Shown here: positions 62,555 to 64,000 of the stretch, piece by piece
Layout of the letters: each line of letters starts with the position of its first letter
Position numbering within the stretch: position 1 is the first letter of the stretch
From: Photobacterium aquae
GTDB lineage: Bacteria; Pseudomonadota; Gammaproteobacteria; Enterobacterales; Vibrionaceae
DNA: 64,000 nucleotides
Direction: 5' to 3'
Assembly (NCBI RefSeq): GCF_001029445.1
Contig: NZ_LDOT01000006.1
Coordinates: 124,001 to 188,000 of the forward strand
Program-made: the position numbers and the translations under genes
The notes under the pieces: generated by a model
Database searches by the model: none
Told to the model about the DNA's origin: nothing
The model's input: the letters and a program-made list of their open reading frames with translations, nothing else

Positions 62555-62689
62555 TATCTGAATATGGCTAACGCTACCATCTTCTTCTAGTTTTCGGCCC
62601 AAATAGAAGGGCAAAGAGACAAGCCCGCTCTAGATATTAAACGGGTGAAAGGGCGGTGGTAGCGATGCATTCAATGTTGTTGTCAGATA
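62555..62689 (+). other. Structured spacer between kbl and tdh
   Basis: 135 bases that can fold as nested stems: TATCTGA (62555-62561) with TCAGATA (62683-62689), and CGCTACCA (62572-62579) with TGGTAGCG (62657-62664). Inside are hairpins CTTCTA/TAGAAG (62584-62609) and CCCG/CGGG (62623-62645). This gives a multi-branch fold just after the kbl stop. May set mRNA stability or regulate tdh translation. No known riboswitch recognised. Confidence 0.5.
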
Positions 62690-62711
62690 TTGTTACGTAG
62701 TGGAAAAAATG

Positions 62712-63743
62712 ATGAAAATTAAAGCACTATCAAAGCTAAAACCAGAACAAGGCATTTGGATGACAGAAGTGGACAAGCCAGAGCTTGGCCATAATGACCT
62801 GTTGATCCGCATTAAGAAGACCGCGATCTGTGGTACTGATGTTCATATCTATAACTGGGATGAGTGGTCGCAGAAGACAATTCCAGTACCAATGGTTGTA
62901 GGCCATGAGTACGTGGGTGAAGTCGTTGGCATTGGTCAGGAAGTACGTGGTTTCGCTCTTGGCGATCGCGTTTCAGGTGAAGGTCATATTACCTGTGGTC
63001 ACTGTCGTAACTGTCGTGGCGGTCGTACGCACTTGTGCCGTAACACCATTGGTGTGGGCGTAAACCGTGAAGGTGCGTTTGCTGAGTACTTGGTGATTCC
63101 TGCTTACAACGCATTTAAGATCCCAGAAGGTATTTCTGATGATTTGGCGTCTATCTTCGACCCGTTTGGTAATGCGGTACACACAGCACTGTCTTTCGAC
63201 CTTGTTGGCGAAGATGTACTGATCACTGGTGCAGGCCCAATCGGTATTATGGCTGCGGCTGTTGCTAAACACGTTGGTGCTCGCCATGTAGTGATCACCG
63301 ATGTAAACGAGTACCGTTTGGATCTTGCCCGTAAAATGGGCGTGACCCGTGCAGTTAACGTTGCTGAAGAGAAGCTGGAAAACGTGATGGCTGAGCTTGG
63401 CATGACGGAAGGCTTCGATGTGGGCCTTGAGATGTCCGGCGTACCGTCAGCGTTCAACAGCATGCTTTCTTGCATGAATCACGGCGGTAAGATTGCGCTG
63501 CTGGGTATTCCGCCATCAGACATGGGTATCGATTGGACTCAGGTGATCTTCAAAGGCTTGGTCATCAAGGGTATCTACGGTCGTGAAATGTTCGAAACGT
63601 GGTACAAGATGGCGTCACTGATCCAATCAGGTTTGGATCTGACCCCAATCATCACACACCACTACAAGATTGATGACTTCCAGCAGGGCTTCGATGTGAT
63701 GCGCTCTGGCCTGTCAGGCAAAGTGATTCTTGATTGGGAATGA
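62712..63743 (+). CDS. tdh: L-threonine 3-dehydrogenase
   Basis: A 343-residue zinc-dependent, NAD+-linked MDR enzyme oxidising threonine to 2-amino-3-ketobutyrate, the substrate of Kbl. Catalytic zinc ligands C40 (AICGTDVH) and H65-E66 (GHEYVGE); structural zinc C95, C98, C101 and C109; nucleotide loop [14 protein letters not shown] 62712 gives the family start [13 protein letters not shown] 62700 and ATG 62709 are alternatives. The ribosome-binding site is weak, and the structured spacer upstream may matter for expression. Confidence 0.97.
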   Translation: MKIKALSKLKPEQGIWMTEVDKPELGHNDLLIRIKKTAICGTDVHIYNWDEWSQKTIPVPMVVGHEYVGEVVGIGQEVRGFALGDRVSGEGHITCGHCRNCRGGRTHLCRNTIGVGVNREGAFAEYLVIPAYNAFKIPEGISDDLASIFDPFGNAVHTALSFDLVGEDVLITGAGPIGIMAAAVAKHVGARHVVITDVNEYRLDLARKMGVTRAVNVAEEKLENVMAELGMTEGFDVGLEMSGVPSAFNSMLSCMNHGGKIALLGIPPSDMGIDWTQVIFKGLVIKGIYGREMFETWYKMASLIQSGLDLTPIITHHYKIDDFQQGFDVMRSGLSGKVILDWE

Positions 63744-63776
63744 CTTCCAGTTATACAGAATAAGTACATAAATGAG

Positions 63777-63803
63777 AAACGGGCCGAAAGGCCCGTTTTT
63801 TTG
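63777..63803 (+). terminator. Terminator of kbl-tdh
   Basis: AAACGGGCC/GGCCCGTTT stem with a GAAA tetraloop and seven T, 33 bases after the tdh stop. Confidence 0.92.
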
Positions 63804-64000
63804 TGCTTGAATTTCGTGTTGTACCAACGGCTATACTTTTGTTGCTTCTTGTTTGGTTGTTTAGCTCTGTATTAGCGCTATGCGTAATGTTGCACAATAA
63901 TGGCGTAGTGTTATTGAACCGCTCAGTTAACGGATAAATGTTACGAACAATTGGCAATAAATCTTTTATGAAGAATAAGTAATAAGGTTGGATAAAAACC
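63804..64000. other. Intergenic tail of the window
   Basis: 197 AT-rich bases with no supported gene up to the window end; presumably the upstream region of the next gene. Confidence 0.4.

Noticed and set aside
1..64000. CRISPR arrays, tRNA or rRNA genes, prophage, complete insertion sequences
   Set aside because: No regularly spaced repeats, no tRNA cloverleaf or CCA end, no phage or transposase-like protein seen on either strand.

Overview
The window reads as chromosomal DNA of a marine gammaproteobacterium of the Vibrionaceae. Photobacterium or a close relative is the most likely genus, but that is inference. The grounds are near-E. coli-like housekeeping proteins (RibA, YciU, EfpL, PolB, L25, RadD, RsuA, Cra, FruBKA, MalZ, Kbl, Tdh), two secreted chitinases, an NptA phosphate symporter, and families typical of vibrios (DUF2913-like, AttEFGH, CSS-motif EAL protein). 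Gene density is high. I see no rRNA, tRNA, CRISPR array, complete insertion sequence, integron or prophage.

Layout. 1-11.5 kb: conserved housekeeping block with ribA, emrD, yciU, efpL, an EAL phosphodiesterase, an NTase-fold gene joined to polB, cobT, a DUF1289 gene and rplY. 11.5-19.7 kb: a Fur-controlled TonB-dependent haem-type receptor, then radD, a GNAT gene, rsuA, bcr and a DUF2913-like gene. The rplY, radD, rsuA, bcr neighbourhood resembles the E. coli yej region. 19.7-27.2 kb: a DUF2867 epimerase-like protein, an AttEFGH-type ABC operon (ATPase, fused permease, lipocalin-like lipoprotein) and an AbgA-like amidohydrolase. 27.4-34.4 kb: a six-gene, tightly coupled membrane operon. It has a complete tripartite FUSC-type efflux pump (FUSC protein, outer-membrane factor, DUF1656, HlyD adaptor) followed by a K+ channel and an AI-2E/PerM family protein. 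34.5-37.3 kb: two overlapping GTPase genes, the first with an in-frame hexanucleotide repeat. 37.5-39.7 kb: nptA and a methyltransferase.

39.7-50.7 kb is the more accessory-looking part. It has a single-domain GH18 chitinase, a GH18-CBM-CBM-GH16 fusion enzyme, a small tyrosine-phosphatase-like protein, an SF0329-like protein, a 996-residue secreted HExxH protein, a ferric-reductase-like flavocytochrome and small membrane proteins. 50.7-56 kb is the fructose regulon, with cra divergent from fruBKA and three near-palindromic Cra operators between them. 56-60 kb holds an AT-rich orphan lipoprotein, malZ and a DUF4174 protein. 60.2-63.8 kb is the threonine-to-glycine pathway: a LysR regulator divergent from kbl-tdh.

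How the genes work together: chitin, fructose, maltodextrin and threonine catabolism give a polymer- and amino-acid-scavenging profile, with iron (haem receptor, ferric reductase) and phosphate uptake. The least explained parts are the efflux/K+ channel/AI-2E operon, the GH18-GH16 chitinase, the paired GTPases, the degenerate nucleotidyltransferase in front of polB, and several intergenic regions with strong RNA-like folding: a possible small RNA upstream of polB, the kbl-tdh spacer, the region after fruA, and an orphan terminator downstream of malZ.
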